This document shows, piece after piece, positions 47,200 to 56,013 of a DNA stretch of 58,175 bases (position 1 is its first letter; each line of letters begins with the position of its first letter). The notes beneath the pieces are model-generated. The model did not search any database, was not told where the DNA came from, and saw only the letters and a program-made list of their open reading frames with translations. Location: positions 1-58,175 of the forward strand of contig JAIFLU010000102.1 of NCBI GenBank assembly GCA_020048915.1, given 5' to 3'. The translations under genes were made by a program, and so were the position numbers. The stretch comes from Bacteroidota bacterium. GTDB lineage: Bacteria > Bacteroidota > Bacteroidia > Bacteroidales > JAAUTT01.

Positions 47200-49077
47200 T
47201 TATTTATAAGGGGTTACACGCAGGTAATCATCCAATCCTCCATTATTTAATAGTATTTCAATAATTTCCTTACCCATTGGATGAAGCTCATCGCAATAAA
47301 ACTGACTTGCTTCCTTCTTGAAAAAGTCGGTAAGCATGGCTGCTCCTTTGTCGTAACCATCGTTTCCAACTTCGGCTTGCTCATTTACTTTTAAAAGATA
47401 AGTAGGTAAAAATGTACCATCAATTTTAAGTGATTCAACCGAATACCCTAGCAATGGGCATCTTGATGGTTCGAGCTGATTGGGTTTAAATTTGGCAGTA
47501 CCCCTTCGGGCTATATATTCACGGGCAATCCATTCGGGCATAAAGCCAACCTTATAAGCACCAATGTGCTGGTTAGGGATAAGCTTATACCGGGTTGAAG
47601 GTGTATTTATCATTTGCTCGAGTAACAGGTTTGCCTGATTTACCATTTTGCCCGTGGCAAATGGCCAGTAAGAGCCAACCCCTTCGCTCGAAAGTCCTTC
47701 TGAATCTGTTATGCTTGGGTTTGAATACCCTCTTGGAGCTACAAGCCTCCATAACCATGCAAGCGACATTGGTAATATATGCAACATGCCAACAATACCA
47801 TAATTTGGGTTTTCTCTGGTAGAGGGTGGGGTACGAATACCAAAACTTCTTACATCTATTTCTACTGGCTCATCAATAGTGTTTTTCACAAACCTGCGAG
47901 GCATTATTACCCTTGGGTTTGGACATCTTTTCCCGGGCTCATCTTCGGTATGTTCCCATATTAAACAAGAAGAATCTGTATTTCCCTGAAGGTTTAAAAA
48001 AATCAGAGGCTCAGGAGGATGAATTGTTAATTTTTCCAAGTGCGGCTCAGTACCATACTCCTTTATATGGTCAACCCTTAAAAACCAACCTTGTTCCGCA
48101 TCGGTTATAACCAGCCTTTTAGAATTTTGCTGTAATTTTGGATGACACAAGGCCATATCATCAGTTATTGGCTGGAGTTCGCAAGTATCGGACAGGTCAA
48201 TAATTATTTTTTCTTTTGAAATAGTGTTTTGTCCAATCTGCACACGACCATCAGGTCGCCGGTGCATTTCTCCAATCATTTCGCTTTTACCTCCACCGCT
48301 TGCCCCTTCGTGCATTATTATAAATTCGTTATCGTAAGGGGTAATCAATTTAACAGTTGCACCATGCAGGGTTACCCAGCCTTCGTCTTCTCCAATGTTC
48401 AATAAAATCCCATATACGCCTTTTTTGGCGCTTGGGCCTGGATAAAGGTTAAACGAAAATAGCTCATGCATATTTTCGATACGGTTATGAACGACCACTT
48501 GTCGGCCATCAAAATGTGTATGCCTAAACGGTGGGGCAAGATATATAATCGCTTTAGGGCAAAAGCCTTTTGGTATTTCTGCTTTTGGAATAAAACCTTG
48601 CAAATCTGCCAGACCTCCGGCAAAAAAACCGGCATTGGCGGGAGCTATCAAAAGTGAAGGATACCCAAACTCATTTCCACCCGACATGAATGGCATCACT
48701 ATTAATTCGGCTTGCGCGTTTAGCCAATCAAAAGTTTTGTTTCTTAACGGTTCAAAATCTTCGCTGAACCTTTCAAAATACCTTATTTTATCTGTATCTC
48801 CTTCATCTGCAATCACCATACAGTCAGGATCGCGTCTTCGCATGTACATATCGGTATAATTGACTGCAAGGCCATTTTTACATTTTGTTACAGTTGCTTC
48901 AACAACCTTACCTACGCGATCTACATCATAAGCAACTTCGAATACTTCTTTACTATCTCCCATTGCCATCGACAACAGATGGCTTCTCGATTCGGGAATA
49001 ATTACCTTTTTTCTATCCAACAACTCCATGACCTCTGCCCGAAGTTGAAAAAACTCTTTCACCTCATTCATACGCAA
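47200..49077 (-). CDS. DUF4914-family protein with P-loop, PEP-carboxykinase-like
   Basis: 625 residues, cytoplasmic, no signal. The centre has a clear nucleotide-binding loop, IMHEGASGGGKSEMIGEMH (GASGGGKS at 258-265), directly followed by RRPDGRVQIG. This resembles the PEP carboxykinase/HPr-kinase type P-loop, and NPRVIMPRRFV further on also recalls that group. The start may be at 49077 or at the next Met, 49071. It is the last gene of a leftward operon behind an MFS transporter, purE and a Sua5-type gene, with 15 bases to the latter. The family has no known reaction to my knowledge; an ATP/GTP-dependent kinase or carboxykinase-like activity is inference. Confidence 0.7.
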   Translation of the reverse strand: MRMNEVKEFFQLRAEVMELLDRKKVIIPESRSHLLSMAMGDSKEVFEVAYDVDRVGKVVEATVTKCKNGLAVNYTDMYMRRRDPDCMVIADEGDTDKIRYFERFSEDFEPLRNKTFDWLNAQAELIVMPFMSGGNEFGYPSLLIAPANAGFFAGGLADLQGFIPKAEIPKGFCPKAIIYLAPPFRHTHFDGRQVVVHNRIENMHELFSFNLYPGPSAKKGVYGILLNIGEDEGWVTLHGATVKLITPYDNEFIIMHEGASGGGKSEMIGEMHRRPDGRVQIGQNTISKEKIIIDLSDTCELQPITDDMALCHPKLQQNSKRLVITDAEQGWFLRVDHIKEYGTEPHLEKLTIHPPEPLIFLNLQGNTDSSCLIWEHTEDEPGKRCPNPRVIMPRRFVKNTIDEPVEIDVRSFGIRTPPSTRENPNYGIVGMLHILPMSLAWLWRLVAPRGYSNPSITDSEGLSSEGVGSYWPFATGKMVNQANLLLEQMINTPSTRYKLIPNQHIGAYKVGFMPEWIAREYIARRGTAKFKPNQLEPSRCPLLGYSVESLKIDGTFLPTYLLKVNEQAEVGNDGYDKGAAMLTDFFKKEASQFYCDELHPMGKEIIEILLNNGGLDDYLRVTPYK

Positions 49078-49092
49078 ACATTTTATTAATTA

Positions 49093-50052
49093 TTAATTTG
49101 ATGCCCTCCTTAAACGGTCATTGATGCTGATTCCAATACCAACTTCAGGGACGTACTCTGCAACAATACAATCAAAATTCATTTTATCCAGAAGAAAAAG
49201 CTTATCGTAAAGATTAAAGGCGGCTTCCGATAAATCGCCATTACTGGTAAGACTTGCTTTAGAAATTTCACTTTCCAAAGTATTGTGATTATTCGGACAG
49301 AGTGTAAGCACTACTATATCTAGTCCGTTTAATCCGGTAATGGTTCGTTTAATATTATCGCTCGCAATTAATCGGGTTTTAGGTGAATAGTGCTTCGGAG
49401 CCATTCCCGGTGCAAGAATAGAATTGTGGTCATTTTTTGTAAGCACTTTCCCCAGCACTTGCTTTATTTTATCAATACTTAAAGCCCCATGCCTTAATAT
49501 AATCGGAATTTCATCCTTAAATCCAATTATTGTAGATTCTATACCTTTACTACACTGGCCACCATCAAGAATGTATTTAATTCGTTTCCCAATTTGGAAA
49601 TGAACATGTTCGGCTGTTGTTGGACTAACCCTGTTAGAAAGGTTTGCACTGGGAGCAGCAAGCGGGAAATCAAGCATCGAAAGAAGCTTTAAGGTCATTT
49701 CATGCGAAGGAATACGAACAGCAACAGTATTTAATCCGGCTGTAGCTATTCCCGGAACAACATTATTCTTGGGTAAAACTAAGGTGAGCGGACCCGGCCA
49801 GAATTTCTCTGCCAGCTTTATAGCAGCTTCAGGGATTTTAGTAACCAAACTTTCGAGCTGATTAACTGACGCTATATGTAAAATTAACGGATTGCCAGGT
49901 GGACGGTTCTTTACCATATAGATTTTACTTATGGTGTCACTTTTAAGGCCATTCCCAGCTAAACCATAAACGGTTTCAGTTGGTATGGCAACCAGTTCGT
50001 CATTCCGCAATAATTCCGCAGCCTTATCTAAATTAGTACCTAATTTGGCCAT
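49093..50052 (-). CDS. tsaC/sua5: L-threonylcarbamoyladenylate synthase, Sua5 type
   Basis: 319 residues. The YrdC domain (about 1-205) has PTETVYGLAGNG, IYMVKNRPPGNPLILHI and FPLAAPSANLSNRVSPTT. The linker APGMAPKHYSPKTRL and the C-terminal Sua5 domain (about 220-319) make it the long Sua5 form rather than the short TsaC form. It makes threonylcarbamoyl-AMP from threonine, bicarbonate and ATP, the first step of the t6A37 tRNA modification. It lies 2 bases after purE and 15 before the DUF4914 gene, so it is in one operon with them. Confidence 0.92.
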   Translation of the reverse strand: MAKLGTNLDKAAELLRNDELVAIPTETVYGLAGNGLKSDTISKIYMVKNRPPGNPLILHIASVNQLESLVTKIPEAAIKLAEKFWPGPLTLVLPKNNVVPGIATAGLNTVAVRIPSHEMTLKLLSMLDFPLAAPSANLSNRVSPTTAEHVHFQIGKRIKYILDGGQCSKGIESTIIGFKDEIPIILRHGALSIDKIKQVLGKVLTKNDHNSILAPGMAPKHYSPKTRLIASDNIKRTITGLNGLDIVVLTLCPNNHNTLESEISKASLTSNGDLSEAAFNLYDKLFLLDKMNFDCIVAEYVPEVGIGISINDRLRRASN

Positions 50053-50054
50053 TC

Positions 50055-50573
50055 TCAGAAAAATTTTTCCATGTATGTTTGATACCCCATTTCACGGATT
50101 ATACCATTTTTCGATATTGCTTCAGATTTAACACTTTCCCGGTATTCGTCAGCCTTTCTGCGATAAGCCGGGTATTTGTTTCCAAGAATCCTTATGGCTA
50201 ATACAGCGGCATTCATCGCCCCTGTTGCTCCGATAGCCACAGTTGCAACTGGTACATCTTTTGGCATCTGTACCATAGACAACAGTGAATCCATACCCCC
50301 AAGATCAGATGTCTCAATGGGTACACCAATTACCGGAATACTGGTATTGGCTGCAATAACCCCTGGCAAATGCGCTGCTTTACCAGCTGCTGCAATAATT
50401 ATTTCATACCCTTTTCTCTCAATTTCTTTAATATACTTTAAAAGTTCTTCGGTACACCTGTGAGCTGAGAGAACTGAAACATGATAGGGTATCCCAGATT
50501 TTTCGAGGATATTTACCGTACCCTGCATTGTTTTAAGGTCGCTATCGCTCCCTGTAATAATCGCTACTAACAT
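50055..50573 (-). CDS. purE: N5-carboxyaminoimidazole ribonucleotide mutase
   Basis: 172 residues. PurE moves the carboxyl group from N5-CAIR to C4 in purine synthesis. The N-terminal GSDSDL loop binds the phosphate, and VSVLSAHRCTEELL holds the expected His. AAAGKAAHLPGVIAANT and VIGVPIETSDLGGMDSLLSM complete the class I active site, although the usual AGAGGAAHLPG reads AAAGKAAHLPG, a Lys in place of Gly. It lies 12 bases after the MFS gene and 2 before the Sua5-type gene. Its partner in the pathway, purC, is divergently transcribed 1.3 kb away. Confidence 0.92.
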   Translation of the reverse strand: MLVAIITGSDSDLKTMQGTVNILEKSGIPYHVSVLSAHRCTEELLKYIKEIERKGYEIIIAAAGKAAHLPGVIAANTSIPVIGVPIETSDLGGMDSLLSMVQMPKDVPVATVAIGATGAMNAAVLAIRILGNKYPAYRRKADEYRESVKSEAISKNGIIREMGYQTYMEKFF

Positions 50574-50585
50574 AAAATTAATTTT

Positions 50586-51770
50586 TTAGTTTAACATTTT
50601 TCTAATTATAATAAAGCCCAGTATAGACATTGTAAATACAACATAAAATACAGACTGGTAACCTCCTGTAAATTCTTTCGCCTTCGATGCAAGCGTAACA
50701 CCTGCAATAGCCCCAAAACCATAAGCAGTAAAAAGTATTCCGTAGTTTTTAGAGGAATTCCGCCTTCCAAAAAATTGAATCACTGATATAGGAACAATAG
50801 TTAACCACCCACCAAAAACTCCCCAAACAACCGACATAGAAATAACAAACTGCAAAGAGCTTTTGGGCACTAGAGTTGCTATGGATAAGGATGTAACAAT
50901 TAGGAGTAAAAAAGATACGTTCATAACTTTATGCAGCCCAGCTTTATCAATTAGTACACCAAAAATCAATCGGCCAAATCCGTTAAAAAAAGCAAACAAA
51001 GAGAGGATTATTGCTGCATCAGTGTGACTTATATCTAAAATGTGCTGTGAAAATGGACTGGAAATACTAATAGTCATTAGGCCTGAAAAAGCAACAATAA
51101 AAAAGAGTAGCCAAAGCAATATAAAACGTCTATCTTTTATTATTTCTAATTCATTTTCAACTACTGTTACTTTTGAATTAGACTGGCTATAATCAACGGG
51201 GTTTTTAAAAAACATAGCAATAGCCGGTAAAAATGTAAGAAATACTAAACCGAGTATTTTAAAAGTATTGTTAACACCATAATTTTCTATCAGAAAAGAT
51301 GCAATTGGTGCTGTTAGCAATGGAGATAATCCAAAACCAAGCAGTGTTGCCCCGGTTGCAATACCTTTTGAATTAGGAAACCACCTTGAAGCCATAGCAA
51401 CAGGAACACCATATAAGATACCTACCCCTATTCCTCCAATAATTCCATAAGTTAGTACAAGTTGATAAATTGAAGAGCAAAATCCTGACAACAAATAACT
51501 TAATGATAAAACAATGCTACCGGCCACAGCAACTGTTGAAGGCTTGTATTTTTCAATAAGTTTACCTGCAAATGGCATTGAAAAAGAATATAGAGCAAGA
51601 AAAACCAAAAAAGGTAGGCCAGAAAGTGCTGTAGTAATTCCCATTTCCTTTTCTAAAGGTATCCTGAAAACACTCCATGAGTATATTGTTCCCATTGAGA
51701 GCATTGATATAATCCCAAGGGTGATTATCAGAAATCGCTTAAAACTAATTCCTTTTAAGTTAAATGGCAT
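50586..51770 (-). CDS. MFS transporter, oxalate/formate antiporter (OFA)-like
   Basis: 394 residues with about 12 hydrophobic segments in two halves. The N-terminal part shows MGTIYSWSVFRIPLEKEMG, typical of OFA/lactate-oxalate-type MFS carriers, then YGIIGGIGVGILYGVPVAMASRWFP and the loop-2 basic segment GKLIEKYKPS. It is the first gene of the leftward purE operon and shares a 95-base divergent promoter region with purC. The cargo cannot be read from sequence; a small carboxylate or a nucleobase-related compound is possible from context only. Confidence 0.85.
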   Translation of the reverse strand: MPFNLKGISFKRFLIITLGIISMLSMGTIYSWSVFRIPLEKEMGITTALSGLPFLVFLALYSFSMPFAGKLIEKYKPSTVAVAGSIVLSLSYLLSGFCSSIYQLVLTYGIIGGIGVGILYGVPVAMASRWFPNSKGIATGATLLGFGLSPLLTAPIASFLIENYGVNNTFKILGLVFLTFLPAIAMFFKNPVDYSQSNSKVTVVENELEIIKDRRFILLWLLFFIVAFSGLMTISISSPFSQHILDISHTDAAIILSLFAFFNGFGRLIFGVLIDKAGLHKVMNVSFLLLIVTSLSIATLVPKSSLQFVISMSVVWGVFGGWLTIVPISVIQFFGRRNSSKNYGILFTAYGFGAIAGVTLASKAKEFTGGYQSVFYVVFTMSILGFIIIRKMLN

Positions 51771-51865
51771 TTAATTTTGATTAACTATATTTAATGTGAT
51801 TTACTTTTTGCAAATAAATTAAATTTAATTTACTTTTGCAAATATTTATTAAATTATATTTAACT
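51771..51865. promoter_or_regulatory. Divergent promoter region between MFS-purE operon and purC
   Basis: For purC, TTTG at 51807-51810 and TACTTTTG at 51831-51838, 20 bases apart, match the Bacteroidota -33/-7 promoter, 28 bases before the purC ATG. TTGCAAATA occurs twice (51809-51817 and 51837-51845), overlapping both promoter elements, and recurs at 55328-55336 upstream of queA. ATATTTAACT (51856-51865) recurs inverted upstream of the second XRE-cupin gene. This layout suits an operator. Confidence 0.65.
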
Positions 51866-52819
51866 ATGACAACTCTTTTAAATACCGATTTTCAATTACC
51901 CTATTTAACAGAACGTTATACCGGGAAAGTAAGAGATGTTTACACCATTGCCGATAAATATATTGTAGTGGTATGTACCGACAGGATTTCTGCATTCGAC
52001 CGTGTTTTTCGTGAAGGCATTCCTCATAAAGGGGCTGTAATTAACCATATAGCTGCGGAATTTCTGCAAATGACTTCAGACATTATTCCAAACTGGTTAA
52101 TTGAATCACCCGACCCAATGGTTTCAATTGGACTTAAGGCTACTCCATACCCTATTGAGTTTATAGTTCGTGGTTATTTGGCAGGCCATGCCTGGCGTTT
52201 ATATAAATCGGGGGTACGAACTATTTGTAATAATACTTTACCTGATGGTCTTATTGAAAACCAGAAACTTCCTGTTCCCATTATTACCCCAACTACAAAA
52301 GCATTGGTTGGCCATGATACAGATTTAACCCATGAGGAGATTATATATAATAAATTGATTGACAAACGGGAACTTAGCTCGTTGGAATTTCATGCACTGC
52401 AATTATTTGAAAGAGGCAGTCAATATGCGAAAAGCTGTGGATTGATATTGGCTGATACTAAATATGAATTTGGCAAGATTGGAGAAAGGATATTTTTGAT
52501 TGACGAGGTTCATACACCCGATTCTTCAAGATATTTTTACATTAATGATTATAATCTGAATTTTGGCCAAGATATTCCACTCAAACAACTTTCGAAGGAA
52601 ATGTTTAGGCAATGGCTCATGAACAAAGGGTTTACCGGTGATGAGGGTCAGGATATGCCTGAAATAACCCCTGAAATTGCTACCGATATTTCTAATCAGT
52701 ATATTGAACTTTACGAGGCACTTACTGGTAATCGTCTGATAATTGATAAGATAAACAATTTGCAACAAAGAGTATTGGCCAATATAAAGGATTCTATAAA
52801 TAAGTTGGTTAATTCATAA
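51866..52819 (+). CDS. purC: SAICAR synthetase
   Basis: Start taken at 51866 (MTTLLNTDFQLPYLTERYTG); the longer frame from 51836 would cover the promoter box. 317 residues, matching the long PurC of Bacteroidota. Signatures: YTGKVRDVYTI (ATP loop), CTDRISAFDRVFREGIPHKG, PYPIEFIVRGYLAGHAWRLY, and the C-terminal LILADTKYEFGK with LIDEVHTPDSSRYF. It joins aspartate to CAIR in purine synthesis, right after the PurE step. It is followed after 32 bases by an XRE-cupin regulator gene, probably co-transcribed. Confidence 0.95.
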   Translation: MTTLLNTDFQLPYLTERYTGKVRDVYTIADKYIVVVCTDRISAFDRVFREGIPHKGAVINHIAAEFLQMTSDIIPNWLIESPDPMVSIGLKATPYPIEFIVRGYLAGHAWRLYKSGVRTICNNTLPDGLIENQKLPVPIITPTTKALVGHDTDLTHEEIIYNKLIDKRELSSLEFHALQLFERGSQYAKSCGLILADTKYEFGKIGERIFLIDEVHTPDSSRYFYINDYNLNFGQDIPLKQLSKEMFRQWLMNKGFTGDEGQDMPEITPEIATDISNQYIELYEALTGNRLIIDKINNLQQRVLANIKDSINKLVNS

Positions 52820-52851
52820 TTGATTAGTTTTGTTAAAAAAATCTGTAAATT

Positions 52852-53406
52852 ATGAACAAGATTGGAGAAAGGATACGCAAACGGAGGGAATACCTCGAAA
52901 TATCAATGAGTGTATTAGCTAAGGGTATTGGAGTGACATCGAGCATGTTGTCGCAGATCGAAAATGGAAAAGCTTTTCCATCCCTTCATTCTATTAAACA
53001 TATTGCCGATTACTTAAATACATCGGTAGGAGCGCTTATTGGAGAGAATGATACGTTTGCCTCCAATCCGATAATTTCATGGGAAGATAAAAAATTTGTC
53101 AAGCGGAATGAAAACGGGGCAACGCTATATTTAATGGCACATTATAGCCCCCTCCAAACAATGGAAATTTATACAGTAGAACTGGAGAAAGATGGCAATT
53201 CGACAGGTTTGCTAGATAACAGACGAAACGGACAGGAATTCTGCTTTGTGATAAAAGGGAAAGTCTCTATAATACTTAAAGAAACTTCACATGAACTTGC
53301 TATTAATGGGAGTATTTATTTTTATTCGCATGATTTGAAATACTTTAAAAATATTACGGATGAGAGTACTTATATTTTATGGGTGCTATCTCCGTTAAAA
53401 GTATAA
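52852..53406 (+). CDS. XRE-family regulator with cupin domain (first copy)
   Basis: 184 residues. A helix-turn-helix of the XRE/Cro type fills about 1-62 (IGERIRKRREYLEISMS, MLSQIENGKAFPSLHSIKHIA). A C-terminal cupin beta-barrel occupies about 75-182 and probably binds a small effector. It follows purC in the same direction and faces a paralogue at 53478-54038. The two share the stretch TSVGALIGENDT and NG(or SG)ATLYL in matching places. Placement between purC and queA suggests control of purine or tRNA-base genes; this is inference. Confidence 0.9.
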   Translation: MNKIGERIRKRREYLEISMSVLAKGIGVTSSMLSQIENGKAFPSLHSIKHIADYLNTSVGALIGENDTFASNPIISWEDKKFVKRNENGATLYLMAHYSPLQTMEIYTVELEKDGNSTGLLDNRRNGQEFCFVIKGKVSIILKETSHELAINGSIYFYSHDLKYFKNITDESTYILWVLSPLKV

Positions 53407-53435
53407 GTTTTAAATTTTTAGCCTTCTTTTTTAAA

Positions 53436-53476
53436 ATGAAATCAGTTTTCGGGGTTCACGAAAAACTGATCTCATT
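53436..53476. terminator. Bidirectional terminator between the facing XRE-cupin genes
   Basis: AATCAGTTTTCG (53440-53451) pairs with CGAAAAACTGAT (53459-53470), extended by TGA/TCA outside. It separates two convergent genes, 30 bases after one stop and just past the other. Confidence 0.65.
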
Positions 53477-53477
53477 C

Positions 53478-54038
53478 TCAATAAGTTTGTTTATCCGGCG
53501 AAACTACCCATAGAATATCGCTCACTCCTTTTTGCACATTCGCAATTGCATTAAGCGCTTTCGAATCAAAATATATACTATCACCTTGTTTTAGTAAATG
53601 TGTTTTCCCGGCTAAGTTTATTTCTGCTATTCCATTCAATATATGACAAAATTCCTGGGCATGTCGGGAACTTTCGGTTAATCCTTCACAATTCCCATTA
53701 ACTTCAAGTCGAATCATAAAAGTTTCCATATTTTGAATAGGGCTGTAATGGGAGAGTAAGTATAACGTTGCTCCTGATTCATTCTGTTTTACAAGTTTTT
53801 TGTCACTGAATTTAACCACAGGATTTTCAGCAATTGTATCATTCTCGCCAATTAAAGCACCCACTGAAGTTGTAAGTGAGTCGGCAATACTTTTTAATGT
53901 ATGTACCGAAGGAAATGCCTTGCCATTTTCAATTTGCGACAAAAGGCTTGTACTAACTCCAACGAGTTTTCCAAGACTGCTAAGAGAAAGGCTTATAGCT
54001 TCCCTTCTCTTTTTTATCCGTTCTCCCAATCTTTGCAT
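53478..54038 (-). CDS. XRE-family regulator with cupin domain (second copy)
   Basis: 186 residues, the same architecture as the gene facing it: XRE helix-turn-helix about 1-62 (LGERIKKRREAISLSLS, SLLSQIENGKAFPSVHTL) and a cupin about 80-180 (HAQEFCHILNGIAEINLAGK, LKQGDSIYFDSKAL). The two copies differ mainly in the cupin half, which suggests different effectors or a mutual counter-control. A matching Bacteroidota promoter lies upstream (TTTG at 54094-54097, then TATTTTTG at 54066-54073, read on the minus strand, 20 bases apart). Tail-to-tail duplicate pairs of this kind may act as a balanced switch. Confidence 0.9.
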   Translation of the reverse strand: MQRLGERIKKRREAISLSLSSLGKLVGVSTSLLSQIENGKAFPSVHTLKSIADSLTTSVGALIGENDTIAENPVVKFSDKKLVKQNESGATLYLLSHYSPIQNMETFMIRLEVNGNCEGLTESSRHAQEFCHILNGIAEINLAGKTHLLKQGDSIYFDSKALNAIANVQKGVSDILWVVSPDKQTY

Positions 54039-54065
54039 ATAGGTCAGTTTTAGTTTTTAGGCCGT

Positions 54066-54097
54066 CAAAAATATTTTAAATATTTAGCGTCTACAAA
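54066..54097 (-). promoter_or_regulatory. Promoter of the second XRE-cupin gene
   Basis: On the minus strand TTTG (54094-54097), a 20-base spacer and TATTTTTG (54066-54073) match the -33/-7 TTTG/TAnnTTTG pattern, 28 bases before the start codon. The inverted ATATTTAACT of the purC region abuts it at about 54098-54108. Confidence 0.6.
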
Positions 54098-54110
54098 AGT
54101 TAAATATATT

Positions 54111-55193
54111 TTATCTGCTACTTTTAAGAATTAACATTGCATCCCCATAAACTCCAAACCGGTAGCCATTTTTAATAGCCATCTGGTATGCATCCATTAT
54201 CAGGTTATATCCACTAAAGGCAGATGCTGCCATTAGTAATGGCGAAAAGGGCAAATGGAAATTTGTAACCAATGCGGTTGCACATTTAAAATTAAAAGGT
54301 GGATAGATAAATTTGTTGGTCCACCCTTCAAACGGCATTAATAAACCTTGAGTATTCACAGAGCTTTCAATTGCTTTAAGAGAGCTAATTCCAATTGCGC
54401 AGATATGTTTGTTATTGTGTTTTGATTTGTTCACGACAATAGTAGTCTTTTCGGAAATTTTCAAAGGTTCAGAATCCGCTCTATGCTTAGCCAAATCAAA
54501 CACTTTGGGGGCTTGTATATTTCCCAGGCCAATGTGCAGGGTTATAAATCCTTTTTCAATTCCAATCACATCCATTTTTTTAAGCAATTCTCTGCTAAAA
54601 TGAAGTCCTGCTCCAGGAGCAATTACGGCCCCCTCTTCTTGGGCAAATATTGTTTGGAATCGTTCAATGTCAATTTGTTCAGGTACACGGTTCAGCATAG
54701 CCGGAATAGACATTTTACCCAAGCCAAACAACTGCTGTTTATAACTTCCTTTACAACCATTTGGGAGAAACCTGATTATTCGGCCTTTCGAATAAGTATT
54801 ATCCAAAACATCTGCAACAATTGGATTACAATCCCCGAAAACTATTTTATTCCCAATCCTGATTTTTCTGGCTGGTTCAATAATTACATCCCAAACCCTT
54901 TTTTCCGGGTCAAGTTCACGTATTAGTATAACTTCTACCGGGGCGCTTGTCGATTCTTTGTAACCTTGTAATTTTGCAGGATAAACCTTGGTGTTATTAA
55001 AAACAAAAGTGTCGCCATCAGTAAAGCAATTAACTATGTCTTTAAATTGAAGGTGTTTAATATCGCCAGTAGATGTATTAATTACCATCAACCTTGATTC
55101 ATCCCGATTTTCAGTTGGGTATTTTGCAATTAATCCTGAGGGGAGAGAAAAATTATATTGAGACAATTTTATGTTATCGCTATAGGTTGTCAT
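54111..55193 (-). CDS. queA: S-adenosylmethionine:tRNA ribosyltransferase-isomerase
   Basis: 360 residues, normal for QueA. Signatures: SQYNFSLPSGLIAKYPTENRDESRLMV at the N-terminus, DTFVFNNTKVYPAKLQG, FAQEEGAVIAPGAGLHFSRELL and FITLHIGLGNIQAPKV. The enzyme transfers the ribosyl part of SAM to preQ1-tRNA, giving epoxyqueuosine. The motif usually reading PTAGLHF is APGAGLHF here. Upstream, TACTTTTG at about 55281-55288 (minus strand) may be its -7 box. It lies 72 bases upstream of the XRE-cupin gene on the same strand, so both could share a transcript. Other queuosine genes are absent from the window. Confidence 0.92.
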   Translation of the reverse strand: MTTYSDNIKLSQYNFSLPSGLIAKYPTENRDESRLMVINTSTGDIKHLQFKDIVNCFTDGDTFVFNNTKVYPAKLQGYKESTSAPVEVILIRELDPEKRVWDVIIEPARKIRIGNKIVFGDCNPIVADVLDNTYSKGRIIRFLPNGCKGSYKQQLFGLGKMSIPAMLNRVPEQIDIERFQTIFAQEEGAVIAPGAGLHFSRELLKKMDVIGIEKGFITLHIGLGNIQAPKVFDLAKHRADSEPLKISEKTTIVVNKSKHNNKHICAIGISSLKAIESSVNTQGLLMPFEGWTNKFIYPPFNFKCATALVTNFHLPFSPLLMAASAFSGYNLIMDAYQMAIKNGYRFGVYGDAMLILKSSR

Positions 55194-55523
55194 TCAAAAT
55201 GTTCTTAATTTAAATTTTAGACTTTCGGCTGATTTTAGGTATTAACCTATAAAAGTTTAATTTAACTCAGTAAAGCACCCAAAAGTATTTTTAATAAATC
55301 ACAAATTTAATTACAGTTAAATTATATTGCAAATATTTTAAGTGTAATTAAATTTTATTTCTTATAAAATATCTAAAACAAATTCAAAAAATATTTTATT
55401 ATATGTATATCAGTATTTTAAATAATTTTTACCTGAAATTAATGCTCAATAGTATTATTAAATTGTTAAATTTTATTAAATATATTCCCATGAAATATTT
55501 CTTTTCGCTATATTTGTCCTGTG
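55194..55523. other. 330-base AT-rich region between queA and the small protein gene
   Basis: Divergent promoter space. It holds TTGCAAATA at 55328-55336 and AGTTAAATTATATT at about 55315-55328, both similar to motifs by purC. TATATTTG at 55509-55516 fits a -7 box so close to the ATG at 55524 that the next gene could have almost no leader. A 63-codon frame at 55403-55594 overlaps the next gene and looks spurious. Confidence 0.45.
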
Positions 55524-55826
55524 ATGAAAACGATCAAGAACATATTGGCAGTAATGTTAATCTTCTTTACCATGTCTCAATTCCTGGGACATGACTTTGT
55601 GTCTTTTTACAATCACATTAAATGTCACACCGAAAACTCTTCGAACCAAAGTAATACCAATAAATTGCATTCATCGGAAACATCTGTTGAAGAAGAAATA
55701 GCTGTTGAAATTCCTGATAATACTTCCCCATCTGTTACTATTACTAAAGAAAGTTATATTTCAACAGCTTGTTTTTCCCATCATAAATTATACTATTCGA
55801 TTTGGCTCCCGCCAGATATTTCTTAA
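55524..55826 (+). CDS. Small secreted or membrane-anchored protein of unknown function
   Basis: 100 residues from the ATG at 55524 (a GTG three bases earlier is in frame). The N-terminus is a signal or membrane anchor (MKTIKNILAVMLIFFTMSQF) and the rest is polar, with scattered His and Cys: HIKCHTE, then KLHSSE, and ACFSHHKLYY near the end. The His/Cys content could suit metal binding, but no known motif is present. I do not recognise a family. It stands alone, about 190 bases before the GyrI-like gene. Confidence 0.55.
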   Translation: MKTIKNILAVMLIFFTMSQFLGHDFVSFYNHIKCHTENSSNQSNTNKLHSSETSVEEEIAVEIPDNTSPSVTITKESYISTACFSHHKLYYSIWLPPDIS

Positions 55827-56013
55827 TTCAATTCCCCAAATACCATCTATTTTCTATAGATGCAACACTCATTAATGTTGCATGAAATTTAGAGCACAAT
55901 TAAAACTGCTTAATAATATGCTGCAATCTGGGCTTTAATTGCAATTTCAATCAATATTTCTTATAAAGAATACTCTTCTCTTAGTTTATTCAATATAATA
56001 ATAAGAATATACC

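Noticed and set aside
51771..51865. Purine riboswitch upstream of purC
   Set aside because: Only 95 AT-rich bases shared with a divergent gene; no three-way-junction sequence is visible, and the promoter box lies 28 bases from the start.
54483..54926. 147-codon plus-strand frame inside queA
   Set aside because: Antisense shadow of a well-recognised gene; no domain pattern or start signal.
55403..55594. 63-codon frame upstream of the small protein gene
   Set aside because: AT-rich, overlaps the better supported frame at 55524 and has no protein-like pattern.
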